From contig JAEYNY010000059.1 of assembly GCA_023412275.1 (NCBI GenBank), positions 1 through 42,973 on the forward strand: 42,973 nucleotides of DNA, in the 5' to 3' direction. The notes beneath the pieces are model-generated. The model saw only the letters and a list, made by a program, of their open reading frames with translations. It did no database searches and was not told the DNA's origin. Position 1 is the stretch's first letter. Each line of letters begins with the position of its first letter. A program made the translations under genes and the position numbers. Source of the stretch: Bacillota bacterium (lineage in GTDB: Bacteria > Bacillota > Clostridia > Acetivibrionales > DSM-1351). Positions 15,667-24,742 of this stretch are shown piece by piece.

Positions 15667-18600
15667 CTATTGTTCTAAAAGGTATTTTTTTAGCAGTGAG
15701 AAATCAATTGCATTTACCTCTCCATTTGCATCCAAATCAGCTAATTCAGTATTTTCTATTGTTTCTAAGCCCAATAAATATTTCTTAAACAGTAGTAAAT
15801 CTATTGCATCTATTTGTCCGTCATTATTTATATCACCCGGTTTCCCTGTTACAATGGGTACATTAGTGAATTTAAACCAGTTAAGGTTGAACAGGTATCC
15901 GCTGTCCCCGGTAAATTTCAGGTATAAATCATGTTTACCGCTTACTCCGCTGATATTGCTGTTTACATCAGCCCAAGTCTGCCAATCGCCTGTTCCCGTG
16001 ACGGGACAAGTCCCTACCAAGGGGCCGTCAATACTGTCAAGCCTGATTTCAATGTTTCCTCCACTGGTGGCGCTTGATACTCTTGCCTGAAAGCTTTTGG
16101 CACCTTCTCCGAAATCAATATTGTTATAAACAGCAAAATCTTCATTTTCAATAAATGCAACATCCTGTCCACCTTCGCTACAGGTTTCAGCTTGTACTCC
16201 ATATTGGCTGCTGAACTCTTCTGCTTCTATTTGTGAAAACGCAGATTTCGGAATATCGATGCTGGGTTTGCCCCAGAGTTCAAGTTCAGTAATTCTGGCA
16301 CCCCCGGAGTTATCCTGAGTTGCGGTATTTATATACAGGCGTACATATCTTGTATTAAAGGTGGAAACATTTCTGTCGGTAATATTCTGCTGGTTTCCAT
16401 AAACCACATCAACATCAGTCCAGGTAGTTCCGTCATCACTCTTTTGCAGGGTGAAATCCCTGGTATTGAATCTGATTGCTTCGGAAACACCGGCATGCTT
16501 CACAACCCAGCGACTGATATCATACTTTGCGCCAAGATCGACTTGCAGCCATTCGCCACTAATACCGTTATCATGACACCATTTGGTAGTAGTTGAACCA
16601 TCTACAGCTTTTCCGCCCTCTTCACCGGTATTTGACCCTGAAGCAGTGGCAGTCTTATTCAATGCCACATTTGTCAGGATTGTACCGGGTTCTACCAATT
16701 GTAATGAACCGTCCAACTGATAGGTGTATCCTTCCTTTGTTGGAAAGCTTATGGTTTTGTTTCCGTAACGGACATTACAAACATTACCTGAATTTGATTT
16801 AATAGTAGCACCTGTTAAAACACCATTTTCCCAATTCATTTTAGTAACAGTGAAATTTCCACGTGCACAAAGGCCATTAGCATGTCCCGTTGACCATTGG
16901 CTTGGTAAGGCCGGCAAAAGCTGAATTTCATTATTATGACTTTGCAAAAGCATTTCTGCTATTCCTGAGGTAAATCCAAAGTTTCCGTCTATCTGGAACG
17001 GAGGATGTGCATCCCATAAGTTGTCATAGAGTCGTCCGTCTTTATTAACAGGTGAAATAAGCAGTTTGACTAGATTGTATGCATGAGCTCCATCTTCCAG
17101 TCGTGCCCAGCAATTTAGTTTCCAAGCTTCGGACCAACCTGTTCCGGCATCTCCTCTTGTATTCAGGGATTTAATTACTGCACTGGAAATAGACGGTGTA
17201 TTCCGTTTGTTTATCTCCATTCCCGGGAACAGGTCATAGGCAAAGGATATGTGGCGGTTTCTTTCTGACTGGCTGTCCCAGTCATAAGCCCATTCCTGCA
17301 ATTGTCCCCAACTGCCTATAGTGTCAGGTTTGATCTGTGAAACCTTTGACTGAAGAGTTGAACGGAATGTAGAATCAACATTGAGTATCCCTGCTGCCTG
17401 AATTACATCCTTGAAAAGTTCCCGGCTTATTCCATTATCCATAGTTACACCGTAACTGTTATATGCCCCCTGTCCTCCGCTGGTACTTGGTGGCGTAAGT
17501 TCTGGTGAAGTACTAGGACAGATAACCTGATAATTTTGTCCGTTTATACTTTTTGACTGCATCAGAGTTTGTAAAAAGTCCGCTGCTCCCTTTATTACGG
17601 GATAGATTTCGTTCAGATATGCTGTGTCCTGATTAAAGTTGTATGCATCATAAAGCATGTTGGAAACCCATCCGGCACCCGTTGGCCAGAAACCCCATTC
17701 ACCATCAATAGGAGCTGTCCTGTTCCATAAGTCGGTATTATGGTGTAATACCCATCCGTTTGATATGTTGTAATGGGCACGGGCAGTTTCATTACCGGGG
17801 GCCTGAAGTGCTTTTGCCTTTTCAACAAACGGCTCAAAGCACTCGGCTAAATTTGTAGTAAAGGCAGGCCAATAATTCATTTCATAGTTTATATTAGTGG
17901 TCATTTTACAGCCCCATGCAGGATTGCGGAATTTATTCCAGATTCCCTGAAGGTTCATAGGCTGAGAATCTCGGGAAGCACTAATCATTAAATATCTTCC
18001 GTATTGGAAAAGCACTTTAGCCAATTTCGGGTCATTTGTCGTCCCAAATTCAGATATGCGTTGCCCCATAGGTTTGCTATTTTCGCTTCCGCTTCCTCCC
18101 AGATCTACGTCCACTCTCTTGAATAAGTTCTGATAGTCTGCAACATGGTTGTTATATAAGGTTTCATATGATTTTGCCGAAGCGTTTGTAATGTCTGTAG
18201 TGGCTTTTCCCTTTTCATCTCCATTACAGGTTTTATAATTTATAAAATTTGTACGGATAGAGGTCAGGATAACCACTGAATCTGCATTTGAAACGGATAT
18301 TTGGTTATTGTTAGCTGAGACTGAACCATTTGAATTAATAATCTTTGAGCGTGTCGAAAACCAAACCGCATACGAAATACCATTATCAGAATCCCCGTGT
18401 CCATTCATTACTATGGTGTCATTACCCGAGGTAGAAACGGTATACTGACCCGTAAGTGAAGACTCGTACCCGGCAGTAAGTGATATTGAACCCGGTGAGC
18501 TACATGTAATCTTTGTTACCATTACCTGGTCAGGATAGCTTACAAAAGACTCTCTGTGATACTGTTTTCCATTGTATGTATAATCACTGGAAACAACTCC

Positions 18601-19143
18601 GGTATTCATATCAAGCTGTCTGGAGTAATTTGATACCGAACTGTGTCCAAATGAAAGTTTTAAATCCCCGATTGATTGATACTTTGCTTCTCCACCGCCT
18701 ATCATACTATTGGCAATAGTGGTGCTACCTGTTTTATATTGACCTGTAAACAATTGATCCTGAGCAGTTTTCAAAGAGTTGGCAGCTCCAGCTCTATTAT
18801 TGTTGCCGGGACCGCTGCTCCAAAAGGTAGCTTCATTCAAATCAATTCTCTCATCAGGATAGTTCCCGTAAACCATTGCACCAATACGACCGTTTCCAAG
18901 GGGTAATGCCTTGTAAAATGATTCATTAATGTCGTACGGATCGCCTGAAAAATTACTCCCCGCCATACTATTGTACAATAATTTCAAGTCATTATCCTGA
19001 GTAATAACCTCATCAGTTCCAACGGTGTCTGCAGTGGCAGCCATTGATTTGTAACTGCTAAAAGGTAAATTTCCACTTGTAATCAGTACCCCCGCCAAGA
19101 TAGTAGCACCGAATTTCCTGATAAATTTCTTATTTATCTTCAT
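15667..19143 (-). CDS. cellulosomal GH95 glycosidase, F5/8C domain, CBM6, dockerin
   Basis: 1158 residues; signal peptide about 1-35. The GH95 domain (about 45-815) opens with ALPLGNGRIGAMV and contains the conserved TNINYEMNYWP, CPSTSPELTP and DGNFGFTSGIAEML segments that hold the catalytic Asn, Glu and Asp residues. Family members are alpha-L-fucosidases or alpha-L-galactosidases; beside xylan enzymes an alpha-L-galactosidase role on complex xylan side chains is plausible but unproven. A discoidin-like (F5/8C, CBM32-type) domain (about 825-965), CBM6 (about 972-1092) and dockerin (about 1099-1158) follow. The CBM6 is odd: one of three Cys kept in all other copies is Ser (DVNSNI), and the usual VGY/F.ENGDY reads VAFIENEDF. 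A terminator-like hairpin lies just before its ribosome site. Confidence 0.92.
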   Translation of the reverse strand: MKINKKFIRKFGATILAGVLITSGNLPFSSYKSMAATADTVGTDEVITQDNDLKLLYNSMAGSNFSGDPYDINESFYKALPLGNGRIGAMVYGNYPDERIDLNEATFWSSGPGNNNRAGAANSLKTAQDQLFTGQYKTGSTTIANSMIGGGEAKYQSIGDLKLSFGHSSVSNYSRQLDMNTGVVSSDYTYNGKQYHRESFVSYPDQVMVTKITCSSPGSISLTAGYESSLTGQYTVSTSGNDTIVMNGHGDSDNGISYAVWFSTRSKIINSNGSVSANNNQISVSNADSVVILTSIRTNFINYKTCNGDEKGKATTDITNASAKSYETLYNNHVADYQNLFKRVDVDLGGSGSENSKPMGQRISEFGTTNDPKLAKVLFQYGRYLMISASRDSQPMNLQGIWNKFRNPAWGCKMTTNINYEMNYWPAFTTNLAECFEPFVEKAKALQAPGNETARAHYNISNGWVLHHNTDLWNRTAPIDGEWGFWPTGAGWVSNMLYDAYNFNQDTAYLNEIYPVIKGAADFLQTLMQSKSINGQNYQVICPSTSPELTPPSTSGGQGAYNSYGVTMDNGISRELFKDVIQAAGILNVDSTFRSTLQSKVSQIKPDTIGSWGQLQEWAYDWDSQSERNRHISFAYDLFPGMEINKRNTPSISSAVIKSLNTRGDAGTGWSEAWKLNCWARLEDGAHAYNLVKLLISPVNKDGRLYDNLWDAHPPFQIDGNFGFTSGIAEMLLQSHNNEIQLLPALPSQWSTGHANGLCARGNFTVTKMNWENGVLTGATIKSNSGNVCNVRYGNKTISFPTKEGYTYQLDGSLQLVEPGTILTNVALNKTATASGSNTGEEGGKAVDGSTTTKWCHDNGISGEWLQVDLGAKYDISRWVVKHAGVSEAIRFNTRDFTLQKSDDGTTWTDVDVVYGNQQNITDRNVSTFNTRYVRLYINTATQDNSGGARITELELWGKPSIDIPKSAFSQIEAEEFSSQYGVQAETCSEGGQDVAFIENEDFAVYNNIDFGEGAKSFQARVSSATSGGNIEIRLDSIDGPLVGTCPVTGTGDWQTWADVNSNISGVSGKHDLYLKFTGDSGYLFNLNWFKFTNVPIVTGKPGDINNDGQIDAIDLLLFKKYLLGLETIENTELADLDANGEVNAIDFSLLKKYLLEQ
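15676..16205 (-). repeat. CBM6-dockerin module copy, near-identical to 14193-14720
   Basis: Partner of the module copy in the following CE1 gene. The dockerin is the same protein sequence as in that gene, while the CBM6 here has acquired the Cys-to-Ser and GDY-to-EDF changes. Limits approximate. Confidence 0.65.
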
Positions 19144-19160
19144 GAAATACCTCCTGAATA

Positions 19161-19201
19161 AAAAAACACAGGCCAGTTTTTAAGTATCCCGGCCTGTGCT
19201 T
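19161..19201 (-). terminator. intrinsic terminator or attenuator inside the operon, before GH95
   Basis: On the minus strand CACAGGCC (19191-19198) pairs with GGCCTGTG (19167-19174), and outer bases extend the stem to about 11 bp with one G-U. It is followed at once by TTTTTTT. This is a textbook Rho-independent terminator placed in the 145-bp gap between the GH62-CE6 and GH95 genes, and only a few bases before the AGGAGG ribosome site of GH95. It would reduce read-through into GH95, CE1 and GH30, or be opened under some condition. Confidence 0.75.
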
Positions 19202-19288
19202 ATATTTTAGAATCTATTCCGGGTTATTTTTTTAATTTAGGTGTCGGCTGTTGGTACTTGTCACCCTATCCCCAAGTTTCCTACCCGT

Positions 19289-21625
19289 TTACCATTTCAG
19301 TGCTTGAATCATTTTTTCTGCATAGCGTTTACCCAAAGTAACTGATGAATCATGACCGAAGTGTAGACGATATTGTGTATCTGCAGGATCTACAACCAAT
19401 CCGTCAGCTGAAACAACATAGCTATTTGTAATCAAGGAAGGCAGTTGATTTACCAGTGTATTGTGACCTGCACATGGTCCGCTATAAAGCAATTCACCTG
19501 CAATAAAGGGGACATTACCCAGATTCAAATCTGTTCTTAAGTCAGTAACCAATGTTTTTACCTTTCCAGGCCAACTTGTGTCACCACTATTTGATTCGCC
19601 CTGGTGGAAAATAATTCCTTCAATTACTCCACCTTTTTGCTGAGCAAGTTTTGCACGATTTATAATCCAATTGTATTTAGTTCCTCCTGACTTCATAAAA
19701 GTCTCAATCTTTTCACCACTTATAGCACATGGTATTAAACCGATGGTATCGCCAGAGGGAACTTTTTGTATCATAGTCTTTCCAAACCAATCACCAGGTC
19801 CGATGGCATCCAGCCAAGAAGCATGAAGAGGAGGACATGCTACATCCCATTGGTCTGTTACCCTGCCCAATGCAGCGTTATTATCATAGCCCAGTACAAG
19901 TACACGAGGGTCTTCCACCTTATCGGAAGCCTGTGATGCAGCATATCCGGCCATATTGGACTGTCCTAGCAATAAGAAGCAATGGAATTTTGGAGTAGTA
20001 GGTTCTGTAGGTTCAGTAGTACCTTCTCCCGGGAATACAATTATAATGCCCAGTAGATATTGCTTCATAAGTGCGAAGTCAATTGCATTAACTTCACCGT
20101 TGGCATCTAAATCCGCAAGCTTTGTATCTTCTATTGTTCCGGAGCCCAGAATATATTTTTTCAACAATAGTAAGTCGATGGCATCTATTTGCCCATCAGA
20201 ATTTACATCACCTAATTTTCCTGTGCTAACAGGTGTATTACTGAATTTAAACCAATTAAGGTTGATTAAATATCCGCTATCTCCAACATATTTCAAGTAT
20301 ACGTCATGTTGACCGCTTACACCGCTTACATCGCAGTTTGCATCTGTAAAGACCTGCCATCCGCCTGTTCCACTAACTGCACAAGTCCCAACCAGAGTTC
20401 CGGTTGCACTGTCAAGTCTTATTTCGATCTTGCCTCCGTTGGTGGCACTTGACACTCTTGCTTGGAAGCCGGTAGCACCACTGCCGAAATCTATACTCTT
20501 GTATACACTGTAATCCCCGTTTTCGGTATAACCTACAGCCTCGGTTCCTTCATCACAGGTTACATTCTGGATTCCTGACTGGCTATTCCAACTCTCAGCC
20601 TCTATTTTTTCAAAAGCAGATTTTGGGGTAACAGGTGTATCCGGGCTTCCGTCGTAGTTTCTGATAAGACCTAAATCCCATATGATTTGCTGATATTCAG
20701 GAGTCATATCGGTAGTACCCTGAATAAGAAAATCAACCTTGTTTATATCGTTTATTTCCAGTTTCTGATTATATCCTGCACGAATAAGTTCACCGTGTGA
20801 TACGTTAGTTGTCCATTTATCGGAATTATATTTTGTAAGATTGCTTCTTGTTGCCCATTTATTGTTAACCAGAGTCCATGGTCCTCCGGCACTGGATGAG
20901 GTGAACAACTCATAGCTTCTTCCATCAATCATTGCTTCAATAAGCATATAGTACTGACCGTCTGCAAGACTTTTGTACACTGCTGCTCCTTCAAAAACAT
21001 TTGAGCATGCAACAGTAGGTGTACTCCAGCCACCAGGGAAATTGGCCAGAGTAGTTTTTCTCATATATAGTTTCCCTGAACCGTCACTTGGGGTATTGTA
21101 CATATAAGCATACTGGTCATCGCATATTACATAATAATCCCATCCCATATTGCCGGATATACCAAAGGATTTGGGCCCTGACCATGAATTTGGATCATCA
21201 GGAGTTGTTGTTGTGGCGTAAGCTGCCCCATATGTACCATCCTGATAAACAAGGTACCATAATTTCTGAGGTTCATAGTAAAATAATTCAGGAGCACAGA
21301 AATAGCTTTCTCCTATTTTACTCATATAAGTACGTGTAGCTGTTTTCAGGCCTGAAATTGTGCTTGCAGATGTGAAGCACATTTGCCAGCCGCCGCTCTT
21401 GTTTGCACCTGTGTAATAAACTAGGTACTTACCGTTGTAATAAACAATAGTAGGGTCTTTAGCAGCATAGTAATCATACGGGCTGCACTGGTTGTGAAAA
21501 ACAACCCTCTCGTCAACACTCCATGAGGGATTTGCGTTTGCTGCAGCGTTAACCGCCGAAGCACTAGCAAATATTAAGAATAAGCAAAAAACAATTGAAA
21601 AACCTTTTTTAAATAAATGTTTCAT
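19289..21625 (-). CDS. bifunctional GH62 arabinofuranosidase and CE6 acetylesterase with internal CBM6 and dockerin
   Basis: 778 residues; signal peptide about 1-28. The GH62 five-bladed propeller (about 30-335) has AAKDPTIVYY with the catalytic-base Asp, FCAPELFYY, NVFEGAAVY with the likely acid Glu, and WTTNVSHGELIR: it removes arabinose from arabinoxylan. CBM6 (about 342-462) and a dockerin (about 468-528) follow. After the usual FPG tail comes a Thr/Pro/Glu linker and then a second enzyme (546-778) with GQSNMAG (Ser at about 556), HQGESN and RLHFGHDS (His at about 755), typical of CE6 acetylxylan esterases. The dockerin is therefore internal, which is unusual. The GH62 part is a very close copy of the gene at 33647. 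R. cellulolyticum xyl-doc has the same GH62-CBM6-dockerin-CE6 architecture. Confidence 0.93.
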   Translation of the reverse strand: MKHLFKKGFSIVFCLFLIFASASAVNAAANANPSWSVDERVVFHNQCSPYDYYAAKDPTIVYYNGKYLVYYTGANKSGGWQMCFTSASTISGLKTATRTYMSKIGESYFCAPELFYYEPQKLWYLVYQDGTYGAAYATTTTPDDPNSWSGPKSFGISGNMGWDYYVICDDQYAYMYNTPSDGSGKLYMRKTTLANFPGGWSTPTVACSNVFEGAAVYKSLADGQYYMLIEAMIDGRSYELFTSSSAGGPWTLVNNKWATRSNLTKYNSDKWTTNVSHGELIRAGYNQKLEINDINKVDFLIQGTTDMTPEYQQIIWDLGLIRNYDGSPDTPVTPKSAFEKIEAESWNSQSGIQNVTCDEGTEAVGYTENGDYSVYKSIDFGSGATGFQARVSSATNGGKIEIRLDSATGTLVGTCAVSGTGGWQVFTDANCDVSGVSGQHDVYLKYVGDSGYLINLNWFKFSNTPVSTGKLGDVNSDGQIDAIDLLLLKKYILGSGTIEDTKLADLDANGEVNAIDFALMKQYLLGIIIVFPGEGTTEPTEPTTPKFHCFLLLGQSNMAGYAASQASDKVEDPRVLVLGYDNNAALGRVTDQWDVACPPLHASWLDAIGPGDWFGKTMIQKVPSGDTIGLIPCAISGEKIETFMKSGGTKYNWIINRAKLAQQKGGVIEGIIFHQGESNSGDTSWPGKVKTLVTDLRTDLNLGNVPFIAGELLYSGPCAGHNTLVNQLPSLITNSYVVSADGLVVDPADTQYRLHFGHDSSVTLGKRYAEKMIQALKW
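20030..21550 (-). repeat. GH62-CBM6-dockerin block, duplicated at 33670-35180
   Basis: About 1.5 kb encoding the GH62, CBM6 and dockerin modules, paralogous to the block at 33670-35180. Protein similarity in the GH62 part is over 90 percent by eye. Only this copy continues into a CE6 domain. Boundaries are approximate. Confidence 0.7.
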
Positions 21626-21679
21626 CTTTTTTTCCTCTCTTTCGTTTTAATTTTTAAGTTATATACATTTCCCGGACAA

Positions 21680-24600
21680 TTAGTTACCCTGCCCAGGAAA
21701 AGAAGTTATAGTGCCCAGTAAGTATTGTTTCAGCAGCATCAAATCTAAAACATCAATAGTACCACTTGCATCCAAATCAGCTAATTTTGTATTCTCAATG
21801 GTTCCCAGCCCTAAGAGGTATTTTTTCATCAATTGGAAATCCATTGCGTCTATTTGGTCATCGGAATTCAAATCTCCCAATTTAGCTGAGCTCCTTGCAG
21901 TAAAAGTAAACCAGTTAAGGTTAAATAAATATCCGCTGTCCCCTGTGAATTTTAAATACAAGTCATGTTTTCCGGTTACCTCGCTGACACTGCAATTTAC
22001 ATCAACATAAGTCTGCCAATCCCCTGTTCCTGCAACCGGACAAGTTCCGATTAAAGTCCCGTCAGGACCGTCAAGCCTAATCTCAATATTACCTCCACTG
22101 GTAGCACTTGCAACTCTTGCCTTAAAGCTTTCGGCACCGGTTCCGAAATCTACATTGTTATAAACAGTGTAGTCCCCGTTTTCAATAAAGCCCACATCCT
22201 GTCCGCCTTCCGTGCAGCTTTCATTCTGTGTTCCTGACTGATTATCATAGTTTTCGGCCTCAATCTGTTTATAGGCAGATACGATAGGTGCTTCTGCTCC
22301 TCCTGTTGAAGTGATGGATACGCTTCCGGACGCTAGTCCATTGGAGCTTGCCGTTACCACAATTGTTCCGTTGACTTTGGTAGGTTGTACAATTACCAGG
22401 CACTTACCGCTGAAAGCCTTACGGCTGTTGCCTTTATATGATTCTGTACTTATTGAATTTCCATTATCAACTCCCACAATTACCCCCGGGCCTGATATAG
22501 AGAAATTCACGGCATTGTCAGCTGTTGGAACGGTCACATTTTTGGTGTCTGCAATATCTGTTTCGATATATATCAAATCTTTACCGTCTGCTTTAACAGA
22601 TGTTCTGTCCGGCTTTAACAGGACTTTTGAAGGTGAACCTGCAGTAACAACCTCATCGTATACCACAGTACCGCCTTTTGTGCCCTTTGCACGCAATGTT
22701 CCGGAAGACCATGGAACACTCCATGAAAGATGTCCCGCTGTTCCAACGGTTTTTGAGCCGAGTGATGTACCGTTAAGGAATAATTCTACTGTATCGCAAT
22801 TGCTGTATGCCCATACCTCAACATTAGTACCTGAAGACCAGTTCCAATGAGGTAGTATATGAACCATCGGCTTGGTACTCCACTTGCTTTGATAGAAATA
22901 ATAGATATCTTTCGGGAACCCGCAGGTATCCACTATTCCAAAATATGAACTTTTTGCAGGCCATCCGTAAGGTGTAGGTTCACCGATATAGTCAAACCCT
23001 GTCCATATGAATTCACCCGCCATGTAATTTCGTTTATTGATTTCATTATATGATGATTCTGCACTGTTACCCCAGCTGACAACACTATTATCATAAGAAG
23101 AACACTGGTTATCGGTGTCAGTTAGAATGTTTTTATTTGTAGGTGTTTTATAAACCCCACGGCTTCTAACAGCAGAGCTTGTTTCACTTCCAAACATTTT
23201 CCACTCGGGATGGCTGTTATGTCCGCTATCATACATATATGGGAAATAATTATAGCCTACCAAATCAAGAGCACTTGCAACCGACTGATGTAATTCATCT
23301 CCCATGTCAACAGCGAAACAGCCCCATGTCACAGGCCTTGTGCTGTCAATATCCTTAACCCAATTCTTAAGCTTTGTAGCTGTAGCCACAGTAGGTGAAG
23401 GAATCTCATTACCTACGCCGTACATAATGATTGACGGATGATTGCGATCCCTTGTAACCATTGCTTGAAGATCCGTCTGTGCCCAATTGTTAAAGTACAG
23501 ATGATAGTCGTTGGTGGTTTTCCCTGTTTCCCAACAGTCAAATGCCTCATCCATAACCATTAACCCTAATCTGTCGCATATTTCAAGCATCTGCGGATCA
23601 GGTGGATTGTGTGAAGTACGAATTGCATTACAACCCATATCCTTCATAATCTGGAGCTCTCTTTCAATGGCACGATAGTTTACAGCTGCACCAAGAGCAC
23701 CTAAATCATGATGTAGACACACTCCGTTTATCTTCATATTTACACCGTTAAGTGAAAAACCTGATGTGGAGCTAAAGTTGAAATATCTGATTCCCAATGT
23801 TGAACTGTATGTATCTAGTACATTGCCATCGACAATAACTTGGGTCTGAACAGTATATAGATATGGTGAAGCAGGCGACCATAAATGAGGATTTGTTACT
23901 GTCAGATTCTGGTTGAATGTATTGCTACCACTGCCAGTAATACTAGTTGCAGATGATGTATTTGAAGCTACTGCATTGCCCTCTGCATCCGTAATTGTAG
24001 TTTTTAATGATACCGATTTTGCAGTACTTCCCTGATTCAATATCTTAGTGCTTATGTTTGCAGTGGCTGAACTACTGCTGACTGTAGGTGTTGTTACAAA
24101 CATTCCGCAGTATCCTACATGGACCGGGTCCAATACTGTCAACCAAACATTCCGGTAAATACCGCTTCCTGAATACCAACGGCTGGTAGGCTGGTTGTTG
24201 TTAAGCCTTACTGCAATAACGTTGCTGCCTCCAATATTGAGGTATGGAGTTAAATCGTATTCAAAGGAGGAATACCCATACGGACGGGTTCCCAATAAGG
24301 TACCGTTAATCCATACCTGGCTGTTCATATACGCTCCGTCGAATTCAATGAATACCTTCTTACCGGTATAATCAGAAGGTATTGTAAAGGTTTTCCTGTA
24401 CCATCCGATTCCTCCGTCCAGGTATCCGCCTCCGCCACCAGCTGCAGAAGATTGATTAAAGGTATTATATATGCTCCAATCGTGTGGCAGCGTAACCCCT
24501 GACCAACCACCATCATTGAAGCTGGTACTCTGACCATTGGTTACATCTCCCTTGTTGAATTTCCAACCTTCATTAAAACTCTGTCCTCTCAATCCGTTGC

Positions 24601-24727
24601 AGATGTCAGTTCCTTTGAGTTCCTTAAGTGCCGCTGTTTCAGCCATTACTATCTTATGAGGTATTGGTGTCATAGTCAGCATTAATACAGCTACAAGCAT
24701 TATACATAGAATTTTCTTTCTCCACAT
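21680..24727 (-). CDS. cellulosomal GH2 glycosidase (beta-galactosidase-like), CBM6, dockerin
   Basis: 1015 residues; signal peptide about 1-30. N-terminal sugar-binding jelly roll (about 50-200), Ig-like domain, then the GH2 barrel (about 310-625) with acid/base Glu in YGVGNEIPSP and nucleophile Glu in AGEFIWTGFDY. Downstream domains (about 635-815) resemble the DUF4982 and Ig-like domains of GH2 beta-galactosidases. CBM6 (about 825-945) and dockerin (about 950-1010) end the protein. The first calcium loop reads DLNSDDQID where neighbours have a Gly after the second Asp, and the second repeat has DVLD in place of D-A-I/L-D, so its calcium or cohesin binding may differ slightly. beta-Galactosidase is the likeliest activity; other GH2 activities cannot be excluded. 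It starts 15 bp after the GH59 gene. Confidence 0.9.
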   Translation of the reverse strand: MWRKKILCIMLVAVLMLTMTPIPHKIVMAETAALKELKGTDICNGLRGQSFNEGWKFNKGDVTNGQSTSFNDGGWSGVTLPHDWSIYNTFNQSSAAGGGGGYLDGGIGWYRKTFTIPSDYTGKKVFIEFDGAYMNSQVWINGTLLGTRPYGYSSFEYDLTPYLNIGGSNVIAVRLNNNQPTSRWYSGSGIYRNVWLTVLDPVHVGYCGMFVTTPTVSSSSATANISTKILNQGSTAKSVSLKTTITDAEGNAVASNTSSATSITGSGSNTFNQNLTVTNPHLWSPASPYLYTVQTQVIVDGNVLDTYSSTLGIRYFNFSSTSGFSLNGVNMKINGVCLHHDLGALGAAVNYRAIERELQIMKDMGCNAIRTSHNPPDPQMLEICDRLGLMVMDEAFDCWETGKTTNDYHLYFNNWAQTDLQAMVTRDRNHPSIIMYGVGNEIPSPTVATATKLKNWVKDIDSTRPVTWGCFAVDMGDELHQSVASALDLVGYNYFPYMYDSGHNSHPEWKMFGSETSSAVRSRGVYKTPTNKNILTDTDNQCSSYDNSVVSWGNSAESSYNEINKRNYMAGEFIWTGFDYIGEPTPYGWPAKSSYFGIVDTCGFPKDIYYFYQSKWSTKPMVHILPHWNWSSGTNVEVWAYSNCDTVELFLNGTSLGSKTVGTAGHLSWSVPWSSGTLRAKGTKGGTVVYDEVVTAGSPSKVLLKPDRTSVKADGKDLIYIETDIADTKNVTVPTADNAVNFSISGPGVIVGVDNGNSISTESYKGNSRKAFSGKCLVIVQPTKVNGTIVVTASSNGLASGSVSITSTGGAEAPIVSAYKQIEAENYDNQSGTQNESCTEGGQDVGFIENGDYTVYNNVDFGTGAESFKARVASATSGGNIEIRLDGPDGTLIGTCPVAGTGDWQTYVDVNCSVSEVTGKHDLYLKFTGDSGYLFNLNWFTFTARSSAKLGDLNSDDQIDAMDFQLMKKYLLGLGTIENTKLADLDASGTIDVLDLMLLKQYLLGTITSFPGQGN

Positions 24728-24742
24728 ACCTAAAAAGCCTCC

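Noticed and set aside
22311..22850. Plus-strand open frame of 179 codons
   Set aside because: It lies wholly opposite the GH2 gene, has no ribosome site and no recognisable protein. It is a codon-bias shadow.
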